Assembly: GCA_937121175.1 (NCBI GenBank)
Contig: CAKZKD010000001.1
Coordinates: 62,001-126,000, forward strand
Reading direction: 5' to 3'
Length of the DNA stretch: 64,000 nucleotides
From: an uncultured Flavobacteriales bacterium
GTDB lineage: Bacteria; Bacteroidota; Bacteroidia; Flavobacteriales_G; Salibacteraceae
In this document: positions 10,162 through 19,300 of the stretch, piece by piece
Layout of the letters: each line of letters starts with the position of its first letter
Numbering within the stretch: position 1 is the first letter of the stretch
Made by a program: the position numbers and the translations under genes
The notes under the pieces: model-generated
Database searches by the model: none
What the model was told of the DNA's origin: nothing
Seen by the model: only the letters and a program-made list of their open reading frames with translations

Positions 10162-11322
10162 TTATTTCTCTAAGAAATGAACAACTGCGCTCAACACTCC
10201 AGGATTATTCTCCGAACAATCCACTAGTGCGGCTTTTATAGTATTTGACTTATTTTCTTTTTCAATCCTTTGTTTGAGTTTCAATAACCGTTCACGGGCT
10301 AGCTGATATTTTTTGGAACCCGCTGGTTCGTCCGTTGACAGACTTAAATCAACTCTTAAGTTATTGGTATTTTTATAAAAATGGGCAAATGAGCCAATTG
10401 CCCAAAACGGATTGATAAAATCAGGATTTATCTCATACGTCTTTCTTAAATCTTTGTTTTTGATGTATTTGGTGCTACCAATCCTAAACACAAATTCGAG
10501 GTCACAAATAGTTGACTGTTCAATCGAGTCCAACTTCATTTTTTTTGCTGGTGTCCGCTGAGCAAATGAGGTATCAAACTCCGACTCTGCTTTAGTAACC
10601 TCAATATCGTCAATAAGTACATAACAGAGACCTCCCTTTTCTGCCCCGTTAAATTTTTTGATTTTTCTAAAATTTTCTTTGCTTTTCTGTCCATATTCTG
10701 GCCTAGATATGGTCATGTAATTTTCTCCTCCGGTTGCTTTAAACAAGCCATAAACAAGCACCCATGAATCTGTATTGAAAATTGATTTATTTTTCATAAT
10801 GAAGGATTGTCGCGTGAGGTAAGGATAGTTAAGATAGTTTTTTGGATAAACTTCAGTGAAGTAAACGCCTATTTCTTCTAGGTTGAATGAACTCAAATCT
10901 GCTAATGAGACATAAAAAGAAACCTTGTAGTAATCTCCATAGAACATAGGTTCTTTGAGCATGCAAAATGCAACTTCAGAATATCGTTTTTTATTTTTTG
11001 TATAAAAAACTGAACCTATATAGGCTTTTCCTTCTGCGGGTTGTTGTCTCCCCATTGAATTTAACTTCGGATTTGTGAAAGGACTTTTTGAACAAGTATT
11101 GAAATACTCTCCTTCTCGTCCTAGTAATTGAATCCAATCTTTTGCCAAACTGATTTGGTTGTAATCTGAAGGACATTCGGAATATTCCTCAAAACTTGGA
11201 TTGGGCACCATATTTTGAGAGTAGGTTGAATTGATTCCTAAAATAATAATAATCGCTAGAATAGATGTATGTGCGTATTGTCTCAATTTAAATCTTGAAT
11301 TGTTCAGCGTATAAAATTGCAA
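10162..11322 (-). CDS. exported protein with degenerate OmpA-like C-terminus
   Basis: A 386-residue exported protein, first gene of the operon with two flavoenzymes. A signal peptide (ILAIIIILGINSTYS) leads into MVPNPSFEEYSECP, an opening shared by many Bacteroidota surface proteins with a jelly-roll, carbohydrate-binding-like domain (residues about 35-240, ending LIDDIEV). The C-terminal part (about 265-386) has a weak OmpA-like pattern: FRIGSTKYI, then STDEPAGSKKYQLARERL. No ATG fits the start. The frame opens with TTG at 11322, and TTG at 11286 gives a shorter, equally good signal peptide. The function is not known. Confidence 0.7.
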   Translation of the reverse strand: MQFYTLNNSRFKLRQYAHTSILAIIIILGINSTYSQNMVPNPSFEEYSECPSDYNQISLAKDWIQLLGREGEYFNTCSKSPFTNPKLNSMGRQQPAEGKAYIGSVFYTKNKKRYSEVAFCMLKEPMFYGDYYKVSFYVSLADLSSFNLEEIGVYFTEVYPKNYLNYPYLTRQSFIMKNKSIFNTDSWVLVYGLFKATGGENYMTISRPEYGQKSKENFRKIKKFNGAEKGGLCYVLIDDIEVTKAESEFDTSFAQRTPAKKMKLDSIEQSTICDLEFVFRIGSTKYIKNKDLRKTYEINPDFINPFWAIGSFAHFYKNTNNLRVDLSLSTDEPAGSKKYQLARERLLKLKQRIEKENKSNTIKAALVDCSENNPGVLSAVVHFLEK

Positions 11323-11332
11323 AACAATTTTA
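11312..11332. promoter_or_regulatory. 8-bp inverted repeat in a divergent promoter region
   Basis: TAAAATTG and CAATTTTA face each other around a five-base CAAAA centre. The site lies between two divergent genes and covers the upstream TTG start of the minus-strand gene. It could be an operator, or an RNA hairpin over the start. No clear TAnnTTTG element was found for either gene here. Confidence 0.35.
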
Positions 11333-11400
11333 GAATGAACCTCGGCTAAACTTTCATTCTCCGCATTATTTTATTTCTTTACAGTTCAAATTAATAAACT

Positions 11401-12813
11401 ATGGAAGAAGTAATTTCGGATATTCCCCTTTTTACAAATGATGCAGTTGTTTTTGGGATTCTAATTGGGTTGTTGTTGGCTATTTTTAAAGCTGCGGAAA
11501 GTTCGACTTTCAGTGGCTTTTTTAAGATTATTCCGGCACTTCTCTTGTGTTATTTTCTACCTTCTATTTTTAGTACACTAGGCATTATTTCTCCAAAATG
11601 GGTAGATATGTCTGCTGCCATGGCTGTTTTGGCCGAAAATGGTTATGATATTTCTGGCATTACGAGTTTCAAGGAATTCAAGAATTTTGTTTTGCTCAAT
11701 GAGTCTAGTCAAGAATTAATAAAACCTTTTATTGGTAGTTCCAAAATCTACTTCGTTGCATCTCGATATCTTTTACCAGCAAGTCTGATTTTACTTACCC
11801 TAAGTATTAACCTCAAAGAAGTCTTCAGACTTGGGCCAAAAGCGCTCATTATGTTTTTTACTGGAACCATTGGAGTAGTCATCGGCGGACCACTAGCTAT
11901 CTTATTATTCTCATTTATTGCTCCTGAAGTAGTTGGTGGAGCTTCTCCAAATGAAGTTTGGCGTGGAATGACCACCGTTGCGGGAAGTTGGATTGGAGGC
12001 GGAGCCAACCAAGCAGCTATGTTCGAAATATTCAAGGAAGGAGATAAAAACCTGATTTCTGGAAGTATGTATTCTATGATGATTACGGTTGATATCATCG
12101 TAGCTGAAGTTTGGATGTTCTTTTTATTACTCGGCGTAGGTAATTCGAAAAAAATTGATGCCTTCTTTAAAGCTGATGCCAGTTCTGTAGAAACGTTGAA
12201 AAATCACATGCATGAATTCAGTCAAAAAATAGCTCGAATCCCATCTTTTACAGACCTTATGGTCATTTTAGGAATCGGTCTGGGGTTCACAGGTCTTGCT
12301 CACATGCTCTCTAATATTATTGCACCCTTCATCAAAGAAAACGCTCCTTATTTGGCGGAGACATTTAGTTTGGGTTCAGGTTTCTTTTGGCTAATTGTGC
12401 TAGCAACAACCTTTGGTATTTTTATGAGTTTTACCAAAGCAAGAAACTATGAAGGTGCTGGTGCTTCTAAAGTAGGTTCAGTCTTTATATACATATTGGT
12501 GGCGAGTATAGGTATGAAGATGGATGTGATGGCCATATTTGATAATCCGGGAATTTTTCTAGTTGGATTATCATGGATGTTGGTTCACGTTATCCTGTTA
12601 GTTGTAGTTGCAAAAATTATAAAAGCACCGTTTTTCTTTTTGGCCGTAGGAAGTAAGGCAAACATCGGTGGTGCTGCAAGTGCGCCGGTTGTGGCAGCCG
12701 CATTTCACCCTTCTTTAGCTCCAGTAGGTGTGTTGTTGGCCGTGTTAGGTTATGCGTTTGGAACGTATGGCGCTCTTATTTGCGGATATTTAATGCAGGG
12801 CGTAGCACCATAA
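11401..12813 (+). CDS. DUF819 family integral membrane protein
   Basis: A 470-residue polytopic membrane protein with about ten to twelve hydrophobic segments, beginning AVVFGILIGLLLAIF. It contains the glycine-rich blocks GTIGVVIGGPLAILLF and TVAGSWIGGGANQAAMFE, and near the end NIGGAASAPVVAAAF, which repeats the first half in inverted style. These fit the DUF819 (YjcL-like) family, related in fold to sodium-coupled transporters with two-fold pseudo-symmetry. The transported substrate is unknown. It heads a plus-strand run of four genes with gaps of 11, 1 and 1 bases. Confidence 0.88.
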   Translation: MEEVISDIPLFTNDAVVFGILIGLLLAIFKAAESSTFSGFFKIIPALLLCYFLPSIFSTLGIISPKWVDMSAAMAVLAENGYDISGITSFKEFKNFVLLNESSQELIKPFIGSSKIYFVASRYLLPASLILLTLSINLKEVFRLGPKALIMFFTGTIGVVIGGPLAILLFSFIAPEVVGGASPNEVWRGMTTVAGSWIGGGANQAAMFEIFKEGDKNLISGSMYSMMITVDIIVAEVWMFFLLLGVGNSKKIDAFFKADASSVETLKNHMHEFSQKIARIPSFTDLMVILGIGLGFTGLAHMLSNIIAPFIKENAPYLAETFSLGSGFFWLIVLATTFGIFMSFTKARNYEGAGASKVGSVFIYILVASIGMKMDVMAIFDNPGIFLVGLSWMLVHVILLVVVAKIIKAPFFFLAVGSKANIGGAASAPVVAAAFHPSLAPVGVLLAVLGYAFGTYGALICGYLMQGVAP

Positions 12814-12824
12814 AACGTTAGTTT

Positions 12825-13175
12825 ATGAATTGGATTACACGATTATTAGTTTCCTCCGTTGCTGTAGTAATAGCAGCTTATGTGTTACCCGGAGTTGCCA
12901 TCGACGGGTTTATGACCGCAATTATTGTCGCTGTTGTATTGTCTATTTTTAATGTATTGGTAAAGCCTCTACTTATCATACTAACAATTCCTGCTACCAT
13001 TTTAACGTTTGGTTTATTCCTTTTTGTCATAAATGCCCTCATAATTCTCTTAGCAGATTATGCTGTGGATGGGTTTACGGTAAATGGATTTTGGTGGGCA
13101 CTAATCTTTAGCTTGTTGCTTTCATTATTGAATAGTATTATGGGCAACAAATCAGACACTAGTCAAAAAGGATAG
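12825..13175 (+). CDS. small membrane protein, phage holin family 4 (YvlD-like)
   Basis: A 116-residue protein with four hydrophobic segments and the family pattern VVLSIFNVLVKPLLIILTIP followed by a second pair ending SLLLSLLNSIMG. The family (Pfam Phage_holin_4_2) is widespread on bacterial chromosomes and is holin only by name; no phage genes lie nearby. It follows the DUF819 gene by 11 bases and precedes the aminopeptidase by one base, so it is co-transcribed. Its role is probably in the cell envelope but unproven. Confidence 0.88.
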   Translation: MNWITRLLVSSVAVVIAAYVLPGVAIDGFMTAIIVAVVLSIFNVLVKPLLIILTIPATILTFGLFLFVINALIILLADYAVDGFTVNGFWWALIFSLLLSLLNSIMGNKSDTSQKG

Positions 13176-13176
13176 T

Positions 13177-15591
13177 ATGCGGATAGGCATATTCATTCTA
13201 CTCATTTTATCGCAGCTTTGGCTGAGGGGACAAGACACCTTATGTTATTTAGATGATGTTAATCGATTTCCGAGAGAGCGTTTTGTTGATTTTGAACAGC
13301 TAGATTTAAAGCTCAACTTTCAACCTGAATTGGGTAAATTAAATGGAGAGGTAAAGCATTCCTTTAGAGTTTTGCGCACTAAAATAGACACCCTGTTCTT
13401 AGACGGAATTAATCTTACAATAAAAGAAGCTCAATTTGATGGTTCATCGGTCGATTATGTCGCCACTAAAAAAGGAATAACCTTTCATTTTGATTCCTCA
13501 TTAACATTAGGTAATACACATGAGCTTTATATTAAATATTCTGCCGAACCTAAAAAAGGGTTGTATTTTATAGGTTGGGACGATTCTACAGGTCGCAGCA
13601 GAAAACAAATATGGACACAAGGCCAAGGCATCGATAACCGGAATTGGATTCCTTTATTTGATGATATGTCTGAGAAAGTAAAAACTAATATAGAGGTTAC
13701 CTTCCAAACTGGTTTTGAGGTCTTGTCGAACGGTTATTTAGTGAACCAAAAAAGTGCTCAAAATATAGACTTTACTGTATGGCAATACGAAATGAAAATG
13801 CCTCACTCGCCGTATTTAATAATGTTAGGAATAGGGAAGTACTCCATTAAAAAAGATCGTTCCAGTTCTGGAGTTATTTTGAATCAGTATGTGTATGAGG
13901 ATAAACCCGAAACTGCTGAACCAACGTACCGACACAGTAAAAAAATATTTGATTTCTTAGAAAATGAAATAGGAGTTCCATATCCTTGGGGCAATACGTA
14001 CAGTCAAATTCCTGTGCAAGATTTTCCGTACGGAGCCATGGAGAATACTACGGCTACCATTTTTGGTGATTTTTATTGTGTAGATAGTTCGTCCTATAAC
14101 GATGCAAATTATGTATATGTAAATGGCCATGAATTGGCGCATCAATGGTTCGGCGATTTGGTGACGAGCAGAAGTCCTGCACATCATTGGTTACACGAAA
14201 GTTTTGCGACGTATTATCATTGTTTGGTTTCTGGTCATGTTTTTGGCGACGATGAATTTCGGAAAATGATGTTCGATAATCAGGCAGCTGCTTTGCAGGC
14301 AGGACACAATGACCATAGGGGAGTGGGGCATTCTCAAGCGAATAGTAGCAGGCATTATCTAAAAGGAAGCTTCGTGCTCAAGATGTTGCGATACGTAGTT
14401 GGCGATGAAGAATTCAAACTGGGTTTACAACGCTATCTGGCAGACCATTCCTACGAGTTGGTGAATACACAAGATTTGATAGACGCTTTTCACGATGCTA
14501 CAGGTCAGGAAATTGGTTGGTTTATTGACCAATGGGTAAGCAAAGGAGGAGAGCCGCATTTAAAAGTAGTTTTTGAGACAAACAAAAAATCAAAGTCTTA
14601 CCAATTAATTGTCGAGCAATTGCAGGATACAACTGATCTAGTTCCAACTTTTCGAATGCCAGTTTGGACAGAAATTCATTTTGAAAATGGTGGAGTGGAA
14701 CGCAAACAATTTTGGTTAGAAAACCACAAGGATACTTTTGAAATCCCGTACGCTAAGAAAAGAAAAATTAGTTATGTACTCTTTGACCCCAATCAAGAGG
14801 TACTGAAGCGCATGTATTTTAAACGTTCGACGAAATGGCTGCTGAATCAGGCAATCAATGCGAAAAATATGATTGACCGGTATGAGTCCTTGATTGATAT
14901 GCGAACGATTGACATCAAGGAAAAAGAAGAGGCGTTGCGTTCGATTTTTAACCAAGAGACTTACCATCTAACTCGAGCTGAGGCGTTGAATCAGCTTATT
15001 TCAGAAAACGCTTACGGTGAGGCAGAAATAAAAGCACTGGTTGGCTCCAATGATTCAAAATTGCAAAGTTCTGTACTAAGTCGCTGGACCAAAATTGAAG
15101 AACAATACGAGCCTTATTTAAAGCAACTGCTGAATGCAAAGAGTTACAACGTGGTTCAATTGGCCCTGATTCGATTGGTTATCAGTTTTCCGGAAAACTA
15201 CATGCAATACGTAGAACTTACAAAAGAGGAAACTGGAACTAGAGGACACAATGTTCGAATCCAATGGTTAGAAATTAAAGCAGCAAAGGCAAAAGACAAA
15301 AAAGCTATTGATGAATTGGTGGATTTGACCTCAAATTCGTTTGATTTTTTAACCAGACAAAACGCCATATCCGCATTGAAAAGATTGAATTATTGCGACG
15401 AAAAGTTGATTGTGAATCTTGCAATGGGTGTTCAAAAAGCAAACTGGAAATTATCGAGTACTTGCGGAAACCTTATCAAACATTTCTACAACTCTGATAA
15501 AAAGGTGATGGTTGAAAAGGCTGTGAATACAATGAACATGTCAACATCGCACAATAAAAGGGTAGAATATTACTTGAAGGCCGTTGAGTAG
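13177..15591 (+). CDS. M1 family metallo-aminopeptidase
   Basis: An 804-residue exported zinc aminopeptidase. A short signal peptide (IGIFILLILSQLWLRGQ) is followed by the M1 N-terminal beta domain. The exopeptidase motif GAMEN is at residues 286-290 and the zinc site HELAH at 318-322, with the third ligand Glu341 in HESFATYY, the usual spacing. The C-terminal third is alpha-helical and HEAT-like, as in the family. It should trim N-terminal residues from peptides in the periplasm or at the surface. It is third in the operon, one base after the holin-family gene. All catalytic motifs are intact. Confidence 0.95.
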   Translation: MRIGIFILLILSQLWLRGQDTLCYLDDVNRFPRERFVDFEQLDLKLNFQPELGKLNGEVKHSFRVLRTKIDTLFLDGINLTIKEAQFDGSSVDYVATKKGITFHFDSSLTLGNTHELYIKYSAEPKKGLYFIGWDDSTGRSRKQIWTQGQGIDNRNWIPLFDDMSEKVKTNIEVTFQTGFEVLSNGYLVNQKSAQNIDFTVWQYEMKMPHSPYLIMLGIGKYSIKKDRSSSGVILNQYVYEDKPETAEPTYRHSKKIFDFLENEIGVPYPWGNTYSQIPVQDFPYGAMENTTATIFGDFYCVDSSSYNDANYVYVNGHELAHQWFGDLVTSRSPAHHWLHESFATYYHCLVSGHVFGDDEFRKMMFDNQAAALQAGHNDHRGVGHSQANSSRHYLKGSFVLKMLRYVVGDEEFKLGLQRYLADHSYELVNTQDLIDAFHDATGQEIGWFIDQWVSKGGEPHLKVVFETNKKSKSYQLIVEQLQDTTDLVPTFRMPVWTEIHFENGGVERKQFWLENHKDTFEIPYAKKRKISYVLFDPNQEVLKRMYFKRSTKWLLNQAINAKNMIDRYESLIDMRTIDIKEKEEALRSIFNQETYHLTRAEALNQLISENAYGEAEIKALVGSNDSKLQSSVLSRWTKIEEQYEPYLKQLLNAKSYNVVQLALIRLVISFPENYMQYVELTKEETGTRGHNVRIQWLEIKAAKAKDKKAIDELVDLTSNSFDFLTRQNAISALKRLNYCDEKLIVNLAMGVQKANWKLSSTCGNLIKHFYNSDKKVMVEKAVNTMNMSTSHNKRVEYYLKAVE

Positions 15592-15592
15592 A

Positions 15593-16315
15593 ATGCTGGA
15601 GTTAAATAAAATATACCAAGAAGATTGCCTGCAAGGACTAAAACGCCTTGATGATGATTCTGTTGACTTGGTTTTTACAGACCCGCCTTATTATCAGTAC
15701 AGAGCACAAAATCTGACCCGGCTCAAAAACCATGGCGATGTAGTTACCGAATTTGATTTTGACGGTTATGAATCAGAGGAAGAATACTTGGAGTTTCTGG
15801 AAAATGTTATTGCCGAATGCTTCCGGGTAATGAAAGAGGGAGCCAGTGGTTACATGTTTTGTGGCGATGATTTTGTATCGTTCATTAATAGAATGGTAAT
15901 GCGAAACGGCTTTACTTTTCGAAAAGTAATCCACTGGCACAAAACGAATCCTTTTCCTGCTATTCATACTCGGCGAATGTTTGCCAATTCCATGGAAATG
16001 ATGGTGCATTTCAGCAAAGGAAAACCAAATACGTGGAATCATAAGCACGTTAACGAAATGCACAATTTTATAGAAACTCCTATTTGTATGGGGAAAGAGC
16101 GAACCAAGCATAAAACTCAAAAACCGCTTAAGATTTGTACGCCCTACATAGAAATAAGTAGCAATCCTAGAGATTTAGTACTCGACCCCTTTATGGGCTC
16201 AGGTACGACAGCAGTTGCTGCTAAAATGCTTAATAGAAACTTTATCGGCTTTGAACGAAATGCAGAATACGTTCAATTTGCGAAAGATAGATTGAAACTG
16301 ATTGATTCGAAATAA
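15593..16315 (+). CDS. site-specific DNA methyltransferase, beta class (N4/N6 amino)
   Basis: A 240-residue methyltransferase. Motif IV (VFTDPPYYQ) lies near residue 30 and motif I (LDPFMGSGTTAVAAK) near 205, the beta-class order. DPPY indicates adenine-N6 or cytosine-N4 methylation with S-adenosylmethionine. I start at ATG 15593, one base after the aminopeptidase stop. A TTG at 15584 would add three residues and overlap. No restriction nuclease gene is adjacent, so it is an orphan that may mark DNA for regulation. The stop lies one base from the convergent gene's stop. The target sequence cannot be inferred. Confidence 0.9.
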   Translation: MLELNKIYQEDCLQGLKRLDDDSVDLVFTDPPYYQYRAQNLTRLKNHGDVVTEFDFDGYESEEEYLEFLENVIAECFRVMKEGASGYMFCGDDFVSFINRMVMRNGFTFRKVIHWHKTNPFPAIHTRRMFANSMEMMVHFSKGKPNTWNHKHVNEMHNFIETPICMGKERTKHKTQKPLKICTPYIEISSNPRDLVLDPFMGSGTTAVAAKMLNRNFIGFERNAEYVQFAKDRLKLIDSK

Positions 16316-16316
16316 T

Positions 16317-19300
16317 CTAATTTCTAACTACGGTTGGGGTTAAATTTTCTTTTAATGCAGTCAATTCTTTTTCGAAAACACTTTCGCTAATTTCTTCACC
16401 GTTTTTGTAGTAATCATCAAAAACTCCCCAGTTGGTTTCGTGCACATATTCAGTGATTGCTCCTTTATGATAAACTCGGCTTCTATCCACAGTATAAATA
16501 CCAAAACCTTCTCTAAATTCTTTAATACGATACGTTAAGTTTAGGTCAAAAATACTGTCCGTAGAAACTGGTGGAATATCAGAGCGTCTAAAGCCTAAAG
16601 CCTCGGCCACAATTTGATTCAACATTTGACGCGTTTCAAGTGCTTTTATCATACTCTCGTCAACCTCTTGCTTTGGTGGAGTAGAAACGGTGTAGCCCGT
16701 ATTTACAATTCGCTGCATATCTAAATTCACATCCTGCATACTGCGAACTTTTTGCCCTTGAATTCCTTGCATCATATTGTGGAAATCACCCATAATTTCA
16801 TTTTTAGCAGCTAAGTTTCGATTGACCTTTTTTTGCTGCTGACGCTCAATACCTGCAGTGGTGGTAGCTGGAGCCATATCCTCGTCCAGTACAGGACTGG
16901 CAATAATTTGTTGGGTAACAATAGTCTCGGTCTCTAGCTGTACTTCTTTTTTCTTCCTTTTTTCTTTTTTGTCTTTTTCCTTCTTCTCTTTTTCAGATTT
17001 CTCTTTCTTGTTCTTTTCGTCTTTATTGTCTTCCTCGTCCTCTTTTGCTGGAGGGGTAGGAGCAACATACAAGTTGGCTATAAAATCACTTTCAACAGCA
17101 TCAACTTCTACAAATTCATCCTTATCCGAATCAAATCGAACTCGAGAAAATGGTTTTAAAAATGCCATGGCGTTTATTTTCTCTTCTTTACGGTTTACAA
17201 TAATGAGGTCTAGACCTTTAACCTTTTTATCAATTAGCCGTTCCTCGCCATTGTTAGTTTTGGTGCTTACCGCAGCATACGACCGGTAGAAATTATCATC
17301 TTCGATAACCACTCGGTAGTCCTTCTGATAGGGTAGAAGTAGTTCGTAGTTTCCTTTCTCATCAGATCTGACCGAATCAACTAACGTCGCACCTTCGTAA
17401 ACCATTACTAAGGCAGAGCCTATAGACTTTCCCTTGGCGTTTTTAGTTTTTCCTTCAATTGCTAATTTTTGATTATCCGGAACTGTGTTTAAAATGGCTA
17501 CAAAGGATTGTTCAACTGCAGGTTCAGATACAAATAAATTATTCTGCTCATCTACCTTGAAGCTTTTAGCTTTTTTGTTGAAGGCTAGAGGATTAGCGTT
17601 TTTATCATTCTCTTTGTACAATGTAAGTGCAGGTATAGTCAATGGTTTTGACTGAATTTGCGCAATGTTTTCCACTTTAGTATCAAAGTCAATTTTGGTG
17701 GAGTGATAGTTTTTCTTTGACAATTCAGCGGTTAGCTTTTTGTTTGGGGGTAAGTTTAAATTAAAAGCTCCGTTCTCATCGGAAAGGGCTGTTGCAATTT
17801 CATCTCCATTTTCAAATACAATAATTTCAATACCTTCAATAGCCTGATTCTTTTTGTTTTGAGTAATTCCAGCTACACTTATGGTTTTGGTTGGTGTCGG
17901 AGGAATAATAGTATCTGTTTTTTCTTCTTCAACATTATCAGCAATGACAACTGTGTCAACTGGCGGAGTTGGAACATCAGCCAATGGCGGTTGATAGGCT
18001 TCCACGGCATTAACGAATTCACTAAAGGTACTTGTATCCTCAATAAACAAATCGTCTTCTTCACTAAAATAAAAGGCCGTTATAACTCGATCTTCCATGA
18101 GTCCTGGTGGAATAGGTTTACCCGCAATTTCATTTTCTTTGTGTACAATTGGGGCTCGCAATCCAACTTGAGTAATATCAGTATTCTCTTTACCATTAGG
18201 TACTTTGGTGTCAAATTTTACCAATGTTGGGTAGTAATCTTCTTTTTCGAACTCTAAATAGTAAAGTTTATTTAAACCTAGTTGAGTAGTAAATTTACCT
18301 TTCTTGTCTGTTTCCATTGAACTAACTACAGCCTTGTTTTCGTTCAAAACTCGAACTCTTCCAGATTCAATTTTTCCGTTAGTAGCGGGGTCAAACACTC
18401 GAGCAGATAAAATGAGAAAGCCGTCAGCGACTGAAGTATCTAAAATCACCGGTTTTTGTTTTGCAATTAGCGTGTCAAAGTCAGATTTTGCAATTGTATC
18501 CAATACAAAACCATTAGTTTTTTTATCGTAGAAAAACTTCTGCACAGGTAAAGCAAATGCCTCTGGATTTACGTTAGGATCGTCTTTACTGTACATTTTT
18601 ACTGGAACCGTCATAGATTTAATGCTATCCATTTGGTCAAAGTCCATGTTGGTATTTAGGCTTACAAAAATGGGGTGGTAACCTTCTGCTTTGTAGTTTA
18701 CATGCACGATCGATTGGTAAGGGATTTCAACCTCGTATTTTGGGCTATTGACTTTATAGTCAGCATAAAGTGCATCCCCGTCCAAAACCTCAATATCCAT
18801 TGGAACAACTTTTCCACCATTAGGGTCAGTCAAATTTCCAGAAAGTAACAATCTACGTTTAGTCACTTCTACAGCATACTCATAATTCTGACGAACAATA
18901 GAGTCTTGATAAAAATGCTCGTTCGCTGTGTTGTAAAGTATTTTGTCTTCAGGTATTTCTTTAACAGAAGCCGAAATTCGCTCCGCTTTGGGTATTACTA
19001 TAAAATCATGATTCAGCTCAAAATAATCTTCTTTATTCCCTTCAGGCACAAAGCCTTCTATTTCTGCAAAAGAGGTGTGATGGTTTTCGCTAATTAGTGC
19101 GAGTTTAGTTTTGTTCATGAGAGGTACCTCAATAATATAATTGCCTGATGAATCGGTAGTCGTTTCGGCAACAATTCTTCCGAGAGAGTCCAATGCCTCA
19201 ATTTTAACCACAAGACTATCCGATTCTCTATCAGAAACCAATCCTGTCAGTTTAAGCTTTCCAATATTTGGCTCCGTAACTTGATCCAAAAATGCAAAGG

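Noticed and set aside
12825-13175. Holin-family gene as a sign of a prophage
   Set aside because: No other phage genes are nearby, the family is widespread on chromosomes, and the gene sits in a tight operon with an aminopeptidase.
16858-17289. Plus-strand open frame of 143 codons rich in Ser and Phe
   Set aside because: It is the complement of the lysine-glutamate block on the other strand; the low-complexity translation is an artefact.
17859-18257. Plus-strand open frame of 132 codons inside the six-module protein gene
   Set aside because: It is the antisense shadow of a repetitive acidic gene; the composition (F, N, S, W rich) is unlike a protein and there is no start context.
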